64,000 nt of DNA from JBAXTZ01 sp041666525. Its GTDB lineage: Bacteria > Bacillota > Negativicutes > JBAXTZ01. Location: assembly GCA_041666525.1 (NCBI GenBank), contig JBAYGT010000002.1:124001-188000 (forward strand). Direction: 5' to 3'. This document shows positions 1 through 8,404 of this stretch, piece by piece. The first letter of the stretch is position 1. Each line of letters begins with the position of its first letter. The position numbers were made by a program, and so were the translations under genes. Below the pieces are notes generated by a model. It was not told the DNA's origin. It searched no databases and saw nothing but the letters and a program-made list of their open reading frames with translations.

Positions 1-255
1 ATTGCGACAAACTGCATCGTGTTAGCCGTGCCGCTGATTAACTCCGAAAACAGTTACAGCTTGTTGATGAGTATCGTCAACGCGATTGGCTCGGGCTTGG
101 GATTTGCTTTGGCGATAATTTTAATGGCCAGCCTGCGTGAAAAACTGCAATATTCAAATGTACCAAAATCGCTTGACGGTTTGGGTATTGCTTTTGTTTT
201 GGCCGGTCTGCTGGCATTATCGTTTCTCGGTTTTTCCGGCATGATACCATTGTAG
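1..255 (+). CDS. rnfA: Rnf complex subunit A, C-terminal part
   Basis: The reading frame is open from base 1, so this is the last 84 residues of a gene that begins outside the window. It opens with the conserved TNCIVL segment of RnfA/NqrE proteins and continues with hydrophobic helices (about residues 20-40 and 60-84) that end in GFSGMIPL. RnfA is a membrane subunit of the ion-pumping ferredoxin:NAD oxidoreductase. The next gene, rnfB, starts 13 bases later, which matches the usual A-B ending of rnf operons. The assignment is clear despite truncation. The rest of the operon (C, D, G, E) is expected to the left of the window. Confidence 0.9.
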   Translation: MATNCIVLAVPLINSENSYSLLMSIVNAIGSGLGFALAIILMASLREKLQYSNVPKSLDGLGIAFVLAGLLALSFLGFSGMIPL

Positions 256-268
256 GGTTGGAGGGAAA

Positions 269-1075
269 ATGTTGACTGCTGTTTATGTATTTTTAGTTTT
301 AACGGCGCTTGGACTTGTATTCGGATTTATTTTGGCTTACGCCAATAAAAAATTTGCCATGGAAGTAAATCCATTGATTCATATGGTTGAAGATGTGCTG
401 CCAAAAGGTCAATGCGGGGCATGTGGTTATGCCGGCTGCATGGCATATGCTGAGGCAGTGGTACTCGATGCTGCGGTTGCGCCGAATCTTTGTATTCCCG
501 GAAAAGCCGAAGTTGCGAACCTGGTCGCAGAACTTACCGGAAAAAAAGCCGAGGCGACAGCACCGCGCATTGCTTTTGTCAGCTGCGCAGGCTCGCCGGA
601 ATTTGCCCGGGCGGCATATAATTATCAAGGAATCGATGATTGTGACGCGGCAACGTTGCTTATGGGTGGACCAAAAATCTGCAAGAACGGTTGCTTGGGA
701 TTCGGAACCTGTGTGAAAGCTTGTGTGTTCGGAGCGTTGGAATTGGGAGCTAATCATTTACCGATTGTTAACGAACGCAAGTGCACTGGTTGTGGTGCTT
801 GTGAAAAAATTTGTCCGAAAAAAATTATCAGATTAATTCCGACAGAAGCTCATGTTGTCGTAAAGTGCAATACCAGGGAAAAAGGCGCCATTGCTAAAAA
901 ATCTTGCAGTGTGGCCTGTATTTCTTGTACACTTTGCATTCGCGAGTGTCCGTATGATGCCATAAAATTAGAAAATAATGTTCCCGTTGTTAACCATAAA
1001 ATATGTATTGAGCAATGCAACGAAGCTAAATGTGTGGCAAAATGCCCGACCAGAGCAATTATTCAAATCAAATGA
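269..1075 (+). CDS. rnfB: Rnf complex subunit B, iron-sulfur protein
   Basis: This 268-residue protein is the ferredoxin-accepting subunit of the Rnf complex. An N-terminal membrane helix (residues 4-24) is followed by the RnfB-type cluster motif GQCGACGYAGC (about 48-58). Three further cysteine-rich ferredoxin segments follow: CTGCGACEKICP, CISCTLCIRECP and CIEQCNEAKCVAKCP. ATG 269 follows a GGAGGG box. In the family, RnfB passes electrons from reduced ferredoxin to the membrane complex for NAD reduction and ion pumping. It overlaps the next gene by ATGA, so the two are translationally coupled. Confidence 0.95.
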   Translation: MLTAVYVFLVLTALGLVFGFILAYANKKFAMEVNPLIHMVEDVLPKGQCGACGYAGCMAYAEAVVLDAAVAPNLCIPGKAEVANLVAELTGKKAEATAPRIAFVSCAGSPEFARAAYNYQGIDDCDAATLLMGGPKICKNGCLGFGTCVKACVFGALELGANHLPIVNERKCTGCGACEKICPKKIIRLIPTEAHVVVKCNTREKGAIAKKSCSVACISCTLCIRECPYDAIKLENNVPVVNHKICIEQCNEAKCVAKCPTRAIIQIK

Positions 1076-1575
1076 ACATAGTAAAAAAAACGTTTCTGGT
1101 TTTGATCATGCTGTGGTCGGTGTCGTTTTGTAGTTATGTGCAGGCGATAGACAATATTTCCGAACTGCAATATTTTTCACCGGACGGAAAGACTACGGGA
1201 ATCGTTGCAACAACCCCGGTTACGATGCTGGTAATATTTAAACCGGAATGCAAGGATTGCCAGTTGGAGTTGCCGTTAGTGCAAAAAATCGCCAAAGAAT
1301 ACTCGGAAAAACTGAATGTCACGTTAATTGTTTATGGTAAACAGTCTGCGGATATTGCTGAATACGTCAAACAGTTTCAAGATTTTAGCAACATCTCGGT
1401 ATGTGCCGATCCTGAAAAACTCTCTAAAACGCAATTTGCAATTCGGTATGTTCCATGTATAGTTTTGTTTGACGCCAAAGGAAAGCTGCAGGATATAATT
1501 CAAACCGACAACGGTATTGTTGAGCAGTCTAAGATTGAAATAGCGATTAATCGCTATTTGCCAGTTTTGGAGTGA
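1072..1575 (+). CDS. Exported thioredoxin-like protein
   Basis: A protein of about 167 residues begins with a signal peptide or membrane anchor (basic MNIVKK, a hydrophobic core to about residue 19, then AQAID-like cleavage context). A thioredoxin-like domain follows. The segment ECKDCQLELP (about residues 60-69) places a CxxC pair at the active-site position, and YVPCIVLFD supplies the loop before the second half of the fold. ATG 1072 overlaps the rnfB stop codon; an earlier in-frame start inside rnfB is less likely because it would put residues before the signal peptide. Its place in the rnf operon suggests extracytoplasmic thiol chemistry linked to Rnf maturation. That role is inference. 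Confidence 0.75.
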   Translation: MNIVKKTFLVLIMLWSVSFCSYVQAIDNISELQYFSPDGKTTGIVATTPVTMLVIFKPECKDCQLELPLVQKIAKEYSEKLNVTLIVYGKQSADIAEYVKQFQDFSNISVCADPEKLSKTQFAIRYVPCIVLFDAKGKLQDIIQTDNGIVEQSKIEIAINRYLPVLE

Positions 1576-1580
1576 ATATT

Positions 1581-1928
1581 ATGCACAAAGCCGACTGGGT
1601 TTTGATTTTAGCAGCAGTTATGTGCTGTTCGTTGCTGTTGTTTACGCCAACGCATCCGGGAAATAAATATCTGATTATTTATGAAAATGGAAAAATGATT
1701 GAGCGGGTGGCTCTTTCGGATTCGCAAAATTTAACCAGAAAGTTCCTGCATAACGAAGTATTGATCATAAACGGCAGTGTCAGGATGCAGCATGCTGATT
1801 GTCCGGATCAAGATTGTGTTAAATCCGGTGTAATCGACAAGAGCGGCCAAATGATTGCCTGCTTGCCGAATAAATTATCGTTGCGGATTGTAGCTGAGAA
1901 GGCGGATATTGACGATGTCGCCAAATAA
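1581..1928 (+). CDS. NusG domain II-containing protein
   Basis: This 115-residue protein has one N-terminal membrane segment (about residues 5-23) and an extracytoplasmic domain with the typical NusG-II pattern: a first strand KYLIIYENGKMI, then DCPDQDCVKSG and a final C-L-P-N-K-L. The family commonly sits beside Rnf genes and Gx transporters in Firmicutes; its function is not established. ATG 1581 is preferred over GTG 1572 because GGAG at 1569-1572 is well spaced for it. The gene is packed against the thioredoxin gene upstream and overlaps the next gene. Confidence 0.8.
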   Translation: MHKADWVLILAAVMCCSLLLFTPTHPGNKYLIIYENGKMIERVALSDSQNLTRKFLHNEVLIINGSVRMQHADCPDQDCVKSGVIDKSGQMIACLPNKLSLRIVAEKADIDDVAK

Positions 1929-2421
1929 ACTTACCCGTATTGCCTTGTTAGTGGTTGTTGCAGCAGTTATTCAGTATTTTGAAAATATTATTTATCTTCC
2001 CGTCGCTGTTCCCGGAGTTAAGCTTGGTTTTGCGAATATTATTACTTTGATTTGCGTGTATTATCTTGACGCTGGTTCGGTAGTTTTTGTCGCGGTGATG
2101 CGGGCGCTGTTGGGTAGTTTAATTGCCGGAGCATTGTTGTCGCCGCAGATGTGCATGAGTATGGCGGGCGCATTAGCCGCGGCGCTCGTTATGGTTATTT
2201 TAAAGAAACTTACCATAAATTATTTCTCACCAATAGGAATCAGTGTAGCCGGAGCAGTTGCGCATATTTTAGCACAATTATTTGTTGCATCATTGATAAT
2301 TGGTAGTTTTTCGATGTATTATTACTTGCCTGTTGCCGGCAATCTATCAATATTAACCGGTATTCTAAACGGTTACGTTTTCTGTAAAATGCGACGAATT
2401 CTTACTAAAATATTCTATTAA
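1915..2421 (+). CDS. Gx transporter family / heptaprenyl diphosphate synthase component I-like membrane protein
   Basis: This 168-residue integral membrane protein has about five hydrophobic helices. The motif ENIIYLPVAVPGVKLGFANIIT fits the family annotated as Gx transporter or heptaprenyl diphosphate synthase component I (ECF S-component-like). It overlaps the NusG-II gene by 14 bases. The start is taken at ATG 1915, with GGCGG at about 1901-1905; an in-frame TTG at 1909 is possible. The recurrent neighbourhood Rnf/NusG-II/Gx suggests a common unit. The substrate is unknown. Confidence 0.75.
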   Translation: MSPNKLTRIALLVVVAAVIQYFENIIYLPVAVPGVKLGFANIITLICVYYLDAGSVVFVAVMRALLGSLIAGALLSPQMCMSMAGALAAALVMVILKKLTINYFSPIGISVAGAVAHILAQLFVASLIIGSFSMYYYLPVAGNLSILTGILNGYVFCKMRRILTKIFY

Positions 2422-2440
2422 CGATTTATACAGGAGTCTG

Positions 2441-3013
2441 ATGACGAAAATTATATTAGCTTCAGCGTCACCGCGACGCAGGCAGCTTTTGGAACAAATC
2501 GGCTGCAAATTTAGCGTTATGGATGTTGATGTTGATGAGATAGCGTGTTCGGATATTTCAGCAGTCCATGTCGCAATAACAAACGCAGTTGCAAAGGCTC
2601 AAGCGGCAAAAGTTGTTTCGCCAAACGATGCTGTTATTGTTGCCGCCGACACAATAGTTGTTTTAGATGATGAAATATTTGGCAAACCGCTTGATAAGCA
2701 AAATGCCAAGCAAATTCTTCAGCAACTATCCGGACGAACGCACGAGGTAATAACTGCAGTTGCTGTTTCCGGGAATGCGGGGATATTGTTTGATGTCTGC
2801 CGGACACAGGTTGAATTTGTCGTACTTTCGAATGCTGACATTGACAAATATATTGCGACGGGTGAGCCGTTTGATAAGGCTGGAGCCTATGGAATTCAAG
2901 GGTTTGGCTCGATGTTTGTTGCCGGTATAAATGGTTGCTATTTCAACGTTATGGGACTACCGATTGTCTTAACCAGAACTCTACTTCAGCAAGCCGGAGT
3001 AGAAATTTTTTAG
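2441..3013 (+). CDS. maf: Maf-type nucleoside triphosphate pyrophosphatase
   Basis: This 190-residue protein starts with the Maf signature ILASASPRRRQLLEQIG (residues 4-20) and carries AADTIVVLDDEIFGKP and KAGAYGIQGFGSMFV later. Maf proteins hydrolyse dTTP/UTP and modified pyrimidine nucleotides to monophosphates. Length is normal. ATG 2441 follows AGGAG. It stands directly before mreC, the usual place of maf in Firmicutes, although radC and mreB, often found in between, are absent here. Confidence 0.93.
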   Translation: MTKIILASASPRRRQLLEQIGCKFSVMDVDVDEIACSDISAVHVAITNAVAKAQAAKVVSPNDAVIVAADTIVVLDDEIFGKPLDKQNAKQILQQLSGRTHEVITAVAVSGNAGILFDVCRTQVEFVVLSNADIDKYIATGEPFDKAGAYGIQGFGSMFVAGINGCYFNVMGLPIVLTRTLLQQAGVEIF

Positions 3014-3027
3014 AACAGGTAAATTTT

Positions 3028-3879
3028 GTGCAGCAAAGAAAGAAAAAATTTGATTATAAAATATGGTTACTTATTGTTGCGGCGGTAATTTTGATTTTGT
3101 CGCTCTTTTCGTATGTAAAAACGCAAAATGGATCAGTTGGATTTTTTGACCAAGCTGCAGCAACTATTGCGTATCCTTTTGAACGGTCTGCTCAATTTTT
3201 TATCAACGAGACACGCGGTGTTAAAAACTATATTTCTGATATCTACAGTGTTTATGATAATAATAAAGTGTTGAAACAGGAAAACTCTGAATTGAAAAAT
3301 CGTTTAATTGGTCAGACCGAAACTGAAAATGAAAATATTCGGTTGCGTAAGCTGATGGAATTAAAAAAGGCCTATGGGTACACCAAATCAAAAACAGGAA
3401 ATGTCATCGGATTTGATATTCAGGCTTATAGTAAATCAATGACAATTGATTTGGGATCAAGTGACGGGGTCACAATAAATATGCCGGTGATTGTCAAAGA
3501 AGGCGTAGTCGGTGCAATAAGCGAAGTTTATGCTTATAGTTCACGAATACGGCTGGTCGTTTCGCCGGACATCTCTTTCAGCGCGACGGTGCAACGGTTT
3601 GATGCGCGTACTTTTGCGCTTGGACAGGGCGTTGTCGGAATTGAAAATTATATTCAGCTTGATAATATTCCGCAAAACATCGATATTGTCAAAGGGGATC
3701 GGGTGGTAACTCGTGGTTTAGGCGGAGTGTTTCCCAAAGGATTATTAATTGGTGAAGTTGTTGAAGTAAGTGATGCTTCCGGTTATCTGCATTCGGCTAA
3801 GGTTAAACCGGCGGTGAATGTTTATGCGCTTGAGCAAGTCTTAGTATTAACCGATTATAAAGCCCCGCAAATCAATTAA
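3028..3879 (+). CDS. mreC: Rod shape-determining protein MreC
   Basis: A protein of about 283 residues with one N-terminal membrane helix (residues 13-31), a coiled-coil stretch (about 75-110, KVLKQENSELKNRL) and the beta-rich MreC domain with GNVIGFD and FPKGLLIGEV. It scaffolds the lateral wall-synthesis machinery on the outer face of the membrane. The start is taken at GTG 3028, just after the maf stop; a longer frame exists but would run far into maf. mreD and PBP2 follow as a shape operon. Confidence 0.9.
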   Translation: MQQRKKKFDYKIWLLIVAAVILILSLFSYVKTQNGSVGFFDQAAATIAYPFERSAQFFINETRGVKNYISDIYSVYDNNKVLKQENSELKNRLIGQTETENENIRLRKLMELKKAYGYTKSKTGNVIGFDIQAYSKSMTIDLGSSDGVTINMPVIVKEGVVGAISEVYAYSSRIRLVVSPDISFSATVQRFDARTFALGQGVVGIENYIQLDNIPQNIDIVKGDRVVTRGLGGVFPKGLLIGEVVEVSDASGYLHSAKVKPAVNVYALEQVLVLTDYKAPQIN

Positions 3880-3929
3880 CCTTGTGTTGTGCCGATTTTT
3901 AATTTACGAAATAAAGATTCCGGAGATTT

Positions 3930-4424
3930 ATGAGAAGCTTGTTTTGGATTGGTTTAGGATTGTTAGTAGGTGTTTTTGATTACACCTTTGCACATCACTT
4001 GACGTCGTTTGGACTGGCGCCATCGTTATTGTTTTTGACAGTTGTGCTGGCGGCTTTATTAGAAGATCGGAAAACCAGTCTCATTGTTGGTTTGGTGTTG
4101 GGATTAGTTGCAGATGTGATGACTGCGAGCGCATTTGGTGTCAAAACCGTAACTTTTACCATTATTGCTATTATAGTTGTCGTGTTAAGACGTAATACCA
4201 TAAGTTATTCAATTTTTTTGCAAATTGCTGCCGTCGTTGTTGCTACAGTCATCACTGCAATCGGTACAATATTTTTTATTGATTATTACGGCGGAAACAT
4301 GAATTTTAGTGATTGTTTGTTGCGTTGGTATTTGCCGTTTATGGTTATTAACGCGCTTGTTATGCCGTTTTTTGCATTTTTTATAAAAAAACTGCATTGC
4401 AAATACATAAAATATTTTGATTGA
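3930..4424 (+). CDS. mreD: Rod shape-determining protein MreD
   Basis: This 164-residue, very hydrophobic protein has about five membrane helices and lies between mreC and PBP2, which is the family position. The segment LIVGLVLGLVADVMTASAFGVKT matches the conserved G-hydrophobic-D region of MreD. It works with MreC in the elongasome. Sequence motifs are weak in this family, so the call leans on topology and neighbours. Confidence 0.85.
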   Translation: MRSLFWIGLGLLVGVFDYTFAHHLTSFGLAPSLLFLTVVLAALLEDRKTSLIVGLVLGLVADVMTASAFGVKTVTFTIIAIIVVVLRRNTISYSIFLQIAAVVVATVITAIGTIFFIDYYGGNMNFSDCLLRWYLPFMVINALVMPFFAFFIKKLHCKYIKYFD

Positions 4425-4431
4425 AGAGTAG

Positions 4432-6261
4432 ATGATGATTGAAAAGAGAAAACTGCACCGTCTTGACAGTATGGCAATTGTTGGCTTAGTCATTTTTTTT
4501 ATCTTGATTGTCAGATTGTTTTTTCTTCAAATATATGAAGGCAAGCATTATAGTGAAATGGCCGAAGGAAATCGGATGAGAATATTTCCGATTACTGCGC
4601 CACGGGGAAACATATACGACCGCAACGGTGTATTGCTGGTTACGAGTAAACCTGGTTATAGCATCTCGATTTTGCCATATACCAAACAGGTTAATGCCAA
4701 AGAAATTGACGAGCTAGCCAAACTTACCGGCACATCAACTGCGGTCATCGAACGGCGCGTTAAAGAAAAGAAAGATACTTTCGAATTAGCAACGATCAAA
4801 ACGAACGCTCCGCAAGAAGTTGTGGCAAAAATTCGTGAAAATCCTGCCGAATTTCCCGGGGTAATCATTGAAATTCAACCGACACGCGATTATTTATATG
4901 GTACTTTGGCGGCACACATGTTTGGCTATGTTAGTGAAATTAACGATAATGAACTTGAATCATTAAAAAAGATCGGTGGTGGCGCTTATGTTGTTGGCGA
5001 TATTATCGGTAAGACCGGATTGGAAAGTGTTTATGACGCTGATATTAGAGGAATCAGTGGTGGTAAGCGCGTGGAAGTTGATGTTAGCGGGAAACCGGTA
5101 ACTACTTTGGCTGAAAAACTCTGTGTTCCCGGCGACAATATGATTTTGACCATAGATTACCGAATTCAACAAGCAGCAGAACAAGCTGTCGATAACAAAT
5201 TAAAGCAACTTGGCACAAAAGCTGCGGCTGTTGTTGTTATGAATCCGCGGAATGGTGAGATACTTGCCATAGTTAGTCGTCCGACTTTTGATCCCAATAT
5301 GTTTATTGGCGGAGTGTCGCAAAAAAATTGGAACGATTATAATAATAATCCGTTTCGAACGATGGAGAATAAACCAATATCCGGGGAATATCCGCCGGGC
5401 TCGACATTTAAAATCATCACCGGTACTGCGGCGTTGGAATTAAAAAAAATCACTCCGGAAGAAAAAATATTTGATTCCGGGCAACACTGGTTAATACCAA
5501 AGGTTAATGACAACGGCGAGGCGCTGGGCTGGATTTCGTTTAGAGAAGGATTGTCAAAATCAGACAATGTTTATTTTTATGAGTTAGGAAACCGGTTGGG
5601 AATTGATAACTTAGAGATTTTCGCTCGAAAATTTGGTATGGGCGTTCCGACCGGCATTGATTTGCCAAATGAAAGTGATGGGTTGGTTGCCAATCGTAAG
5701 TATAAAGAGCGGGTTTACAAAGAAGATTGGTATCTTGCAGAAACTTTCGATGCCGCAATCGGTCAAGGTTTTAACTTATCAACACCGGTACAGAATTGTG
5801 AGGTAATGAGTCAGATTGCTAACGGCGGTATTCGTTACAAACCGTTTATAATGAAGCGGATTGTAACTGCTGACGGCGCTATCGTCCGCGAAAATCAGCC
5901 GCAGCAATTGTCTAAAATTGATTTTACCCCTTCAGTGTTACAGCTCATAAGAGATTCGCTTAGAGATGTTTGCAAACCTGGTGGTACCGGTGGTTATGTT
6001 TTTGGCAATTTCCCGATTTCGGTGGCCGGCAAAACCGGAACGGCTGAGAATCCTCATGGTCGGGATCACGCCTGGTTTGTTGCCTTTGCTCCGTTTGACA
6101 ATCCTCAGTTGGCGATTTCAGTATTGGTTGAGCAAGGTGGCTATGGCTCTGAGGCCGCCGCACCGATTGCCCGGGAAATTATCGCTGCAGCGTTTAATCT
6201 CACTGAAAATGACGTGATTGGTGCGGATGCAAAACGACACTATTTTGGTGATGTCTTTTAG
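4432..6261 (+). CDS. mrdA: Penicillin-binding protein 2 (elongation transpeptidase)
   Basis: This 609-residue class B PBP has an N-terminal membrane helix (about residues 15-33), a PBP dimer domain (APRGNIYDRNG at about 57, family typical) and a transpeptidase domain. The active-site motifs are visible: STFK (serine near residue 326), SDN (near 380) and KTG in VAGKTGTAENP (near 532). It cross-links peptidoglycan during cell elongation. It closes the mreC-mreD-mrdA operon. ATG 4432 and ATG 4435 are both possible. Its presence shows the organism is walled. Confidence 0.93.
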   Translation: MMIEKRKLHRLDSMAIVGLVIFFILIVRLFFLQIYEGKHYSEMAEGNRMRIFPITAPRGNIYDRNGVLLVTSKPGYSISILPYTKQVNAKEIDELAKLTGTSTAVIERRVKEKKDTFELATIKTNAPQEVVAKIRENPAEFPGVIIEIQPTRDYLYGTLAAHMFGYVSEINDNELESLKKIGGGAYVVGDIIGKTGLESVYDADIRGISGGKRVEVDVSGKPVTTLAEKLCVPGDNMILTIDYRIQQAAEQAVDNKLKQLGTKAAAVVVMNPRNGEILAIVSRPTFDPNMFIGGVSQKNWNDYNNNPFRTMENKPISGEYPPGSTFKIITGTAALELKKITPEEKIFDSGQHWLIPKVNDNGEALGWISFREGLSKSDNVYFYELGNRLGIDNLEIFARKFGMGVPTGIDLPNESDGLVANRKYKERVYKEDWYLAETFDAAIGQGFNLSTPVQNCEVMSQIANGGIRYKPFIMKRIVTADGAIVRENQPQQLSKIDFTPSVLQLIRDSLRDVCKPGGTGGYVFGNFPISVAGKTGTAENPHGRDHAWFVAFAPFDNPQLAISVLVEQGGYGSEAAAPIAREIIAAAFNLTENDVIGADAKRHYFGDVF

Positions 6262-6270
6262 CGCTTGCGG

Positions 6271-6299
6271 TTGACAATGGCAACTATTGTATGTATAAT
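6271..6299 (+). promoter_or_regulatory. Consensus sigma-A promoter for tRNA-Ser / SRP RNA
   Basis: TTGACA (6271-6276) and TATAAT (6294-6299) are separated by exactly 17 bases, a perfect housekeeping promoter. The predicted start lies about 20 bases before tRNA-Ser. It should drive the stable RNA unit tRNA-Ser plus SRP RNA, which must be highly expressed. Confidence 0.88.
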
Positions 6300-6325
6300 T
6301 TCACTTGCTGTAAGTGACAGCTACC

Positions 6326-6415
6326 GGAGAGGTGTCCGAGCGGCTTAAGGAGCACGCCTGGAAAGCGTGTGTGCGGGAAACTGTACCGCGGGTTCAAATC
6401 CCGCTCTCTCCGCCA
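6326..6415 (+). tRNA. tRNA-Ser (GGA)
   Basis: A class II tRNA of 90 nt with encoded CCA. The acceptor arm GGAGAGG pairs with TCTCTCC (one G-U pair). The anticodon stem CACGC/GCGTG encloses loop CTGGAAA, giving anticodon GGA, which reads UCC/UCU serine codons. A long variable arm and the T loop GGTTCAAATCC follow. tRNA-Ser next to the SRP RNA and dnaX is a common Firmicutes arrangement. Confidence 0.95.
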
Positions 6416-6420
6416 GAAAA

Positions 6421-6557
6421 GTTCGTGCGCGCGAAGTGTCCGCCCGGACTTACGCAATGGGCGGCTATGAACCTTGTCAGATCCGGAAGGAAGCAGCAAT
6501 AAGTAGTTTAGTCTATGTGCCGTAAATATCCGGACGGACGCTTCGCGTTCGCGTAAC
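6421..6557 (+). ncRNA. ffs: Signal recognition particle RNA
   Basis: The conserved SRP domain IV is plain: TTGTCAGATCCGGAAGGAAG with the following CAGCAATAAG (about 6473-6503). It contains the GGAA loop and the asymmetric A-rich bulge that binds Ffh. Flanking bases form a long rod: GCGCGAAGTGTCC (from about 6429) pairs with GGACGCTTCGCG (from about 6534). The predicted length of about 137 nt lacks room for the Alu domain of the 270-nt Bacillus RNA, so this is the short type. The ends are set by the outermost helix and are approximate. Ffh and FtsY are encoded at 28-30 kb. Confidence 0.9.
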
Positions 6558-6561
6558 AATC

Positions 6562-6590
6562 AGCAGCCTGAAAAGGCTGCTATTCTTCTA
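6562..6590 (+). terminator. Hairpin terminator after SRP RNA
   Basis: AGCAGCC (6562-6568) pairs with GGCTGCT (6575-6581) around TGAAAA, followed by the moderately T-rich ATTCTTCTA. It separates the stable RNA unit from dnaX, which starts 14 bases later, so some read-through may feed dnaX. Confidence 0.6.
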
Positions 6591-6603
6591 TATGAGGCAA
6601 AAA

Positions 6604-8064
6604 ATGTATAAAGCACTATATCGAATTTGGCGTCCGCAAAAATTCGCAGATGTCGTCGGACAACAGCATATTGTAAAGACTTTACGTAATAGCATGGTAG
6701 CGAACAAAATCTCGCATGCTTATCTTTTCGTTGGTCCACGCGGTACGGGTAAAACCAGTATTGCCAAAATATTTGCTAAAGCGATAAATTGCCGTACAGC
6801 AAGCGACGGCGAACCTTGTTGCCAATGCGACAATTGTTTGGCAATAACTGAAGGCTCATTCATGGATGTATACGAAATGGATGCTGCTTCCAATCGGGGA
6901 ATTGATGAAATTCGTGACATCATCGAACGAGTTAAGTTCCAGCCGTCCGAAGGGAAATTTAAGGTCTATATTGTTGATGAAGTGCATATGTTAACAACGG
7001 AAGCGTTTAACGCGCTGTTGAAGACGTTAGAAGAACCACCAGCGTATGTCGTATTTATTCTTTGCACTACCGACGTGCAAAAAGTGCCGGCAACCATCCT
7101 GTCCCGTTGCCAGCGCTATGATTTTAGCAGAATCGATATGAACGATTTAACTGAATATATACGAGTTGTCGCAGCTGCAAGCAGCATAACAATTGAAGAC
7201 AAAGCGGTGCTGATGATTTGTGAACACGCGGCTGGCGGCGCACGCGATGCACTATCAATACTTGATCAATGCTCGATAATGAATAACAATGAAGTCAATG
7301 AAGAAACTGTGCGGGCACTGCTCGGACTTTCCGACAAAAGTTTGCTGGCACGGTTATTAACCGCGGTGTTGGCACATGACGTTGGTGAAATCATCGCTGT
7401 TTTGGATAAAACCGAAATTTCTCAGGACATCCGTCAGTTGTTTGCGGATCTGTTAAAATACGCTCAAGAGCAAATGCATGTTGCTGTCAAAGCAAGCGAC
7501 AATGTTTCAGCACTACGATTAAGTAAATTAATAATCGAGGGTTCGGCAACCATTTCTGAAGCACGTTGGGCGCTTAGCCCCCGACTTACAATTGAAGCTT
7601 CTTTGATTAAACTGGCGCTCGACGGAATGAACCCTGTAGTTAAACATGAACAGCCAATCGTTAAAGCTGAACCAGACAAACCGGCAACCGACAATGCTAT
7701 TGTGGTAACACCGGTCTCGGCCGCAGAAAATAGTGATGAATATCGGATGTTGTGGGAAAATGTTTTAGCGGAATTGATGCGTATGAATAAGCGGTTAGTA
7801 ATCGAATGTGCAAAAAATGGCCGGATACTTAATATAAATAACGATAACACAATAGTTGCATTTAACTCCGGTGGAATATTTTTTAAAGAGCGGCTGGAAA
7901 AAGATGACTATCGCAAGCAAGTTGAAATTGCCTTGCAAAATCTAACCGGTCGGCAAACTAGCGTTATCGTAATAATTGATGATCATGCTGATAAGACTGA
8001 ACATAAACCGACGCGCGTTGAGCAATTTAGTGAATTTTTTGGTGTTGAAGTAAAAAAGATTTAA
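6604..8064 (+). CDS. dnaX: DNA polymerase III subunit gamma/tau
   Basis: A 486-residue clamp-loader ATPase. It starts in the family-typical way, MYKALYRIWRPQKFADVVGQ. It has Walker A GPRGTGKTS (about residues 44-52), a zinc-binding cysteine cluster (63-78), Walker B YIVDEVHML and sensor region LCTTDVQKVPATILSRCQRYDF. The tail after residue 360 is short, so tau-specific domains are reduced compared with the 560-residue Bacillus protein. ATG 6604 with GAGG six bases before is preferred over ATG 6592, which has no ribosome site. ybaB and recR follow, the standard set. Confidence 0.93.
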   Translation: MYKALYRIWRPQKFADVVGQQHIVKTLRNSMVANKISHAYLFVGPRGTGKTSIAKIFAKAINCRTASDGEPCCQCDNCLAITEGSFMDVYEMDAASNRGIDEIRDIIERVKFQPSEGKFKVYIVDEVHMLTTEAFNALLKTLEEPPAYVVFILCTTDVQKVPATILSRCQRYDFSRIDMNDLTEYIRVVAAASSITIEDKAVLMICEHAAGGARDALSILDQCSIMNNNEVNEETVRALLGLSDKSLLARLLTAVLAHDVGEIIAVLDKTEISQDIRQLFADLLKYAQEQMHVAVKASDNVSALRLSKLIIEGSATISEARWALSPRLTIEASLIKLALDGMNPVVKHEQPIVKAEPDKPATDNAIVVTPVSAAENSDEYRMLWENVLAELMRMNKRLVIECAKNGRILNINNDNTIVAFNSGGIFFKERLEKDDYRKQVEIALQNLTGRQTSVIVIIDDHADKTEHKPTRVEQFSEFFGVEVKKI

Positions 8065-8076
8065 TTGGAGGTATTT

Positions 8077-8403
8077 ATGTTTCCAAACATGGGGAATATG
8101 CAAGGGATGATGAAGCAAGTTCAAAAAATGCAGCAGGACATGGCGAAGATGCAAGAAGAACTAAAAATGAGAAAGTTTGAACATTCCGTTGGCGGCGGCG
8201 CAATCAAACTTATTGTCAGCGGTGATAAACAAATTGAAAGTTTGTTGATTTCGCCGGATGCAGTTGATGTTGAAGACTTGGAAATGTTGCAAGATATGAT
8301 TATTGCTGCAGTCAATGAAGCTCTGCGCCAAGTGGACGATACTACCGAAAAAGAAATGGCCAAACTTACCGGTGGTATGAAACTGCCACCGGGCTTATTA
8401 TAA
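8077..8403 (+). CDS. YbaB/EbfC family nucleoid-associated protein
   Basis: A 108-residue protein with a glycine/methionine-rich start (MFPNMGNMQGMMKQ), a helical middle and the conserved GGGAIKLIVSGDKQI and KLTGGMKLPPGL end. The family forms DNA-binding dimers and always sits between dnaX and recR in Firmicutes. ATG 8077 follows GGAGGT at 8067-8072, 12 bases after the dnaX stop. Confidence 0.92.
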   Translation: MFPNMGNMQGMMKQVQKMQQDMAKMQEELKMRKFEHSVGGGAIKLIVSGDKQIESLLISPDAVDVEDLEMLQDMIIAAVNEALRQVDDTTEKEMAKLTGGMKLPPGLL

Positions 8404-8404
8404 T

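Noticed and set aside
6284..6559. Open frames on both strands across the stable RNA region
   Set aside because: The region is fully explained by tRNA-Ser and SRP RNA with a promoter and terminator.
8052..8058. A AAA AAG slippery heptamer in dnaX, as used for programmed frameshifting in E. coli
   Set aside because: It is in the correct phase but only three codons before the stop, so a shift would add a tail overlapping ybaB instead of separating gamma from tau. It more likely reflects ordinary lysine codons.
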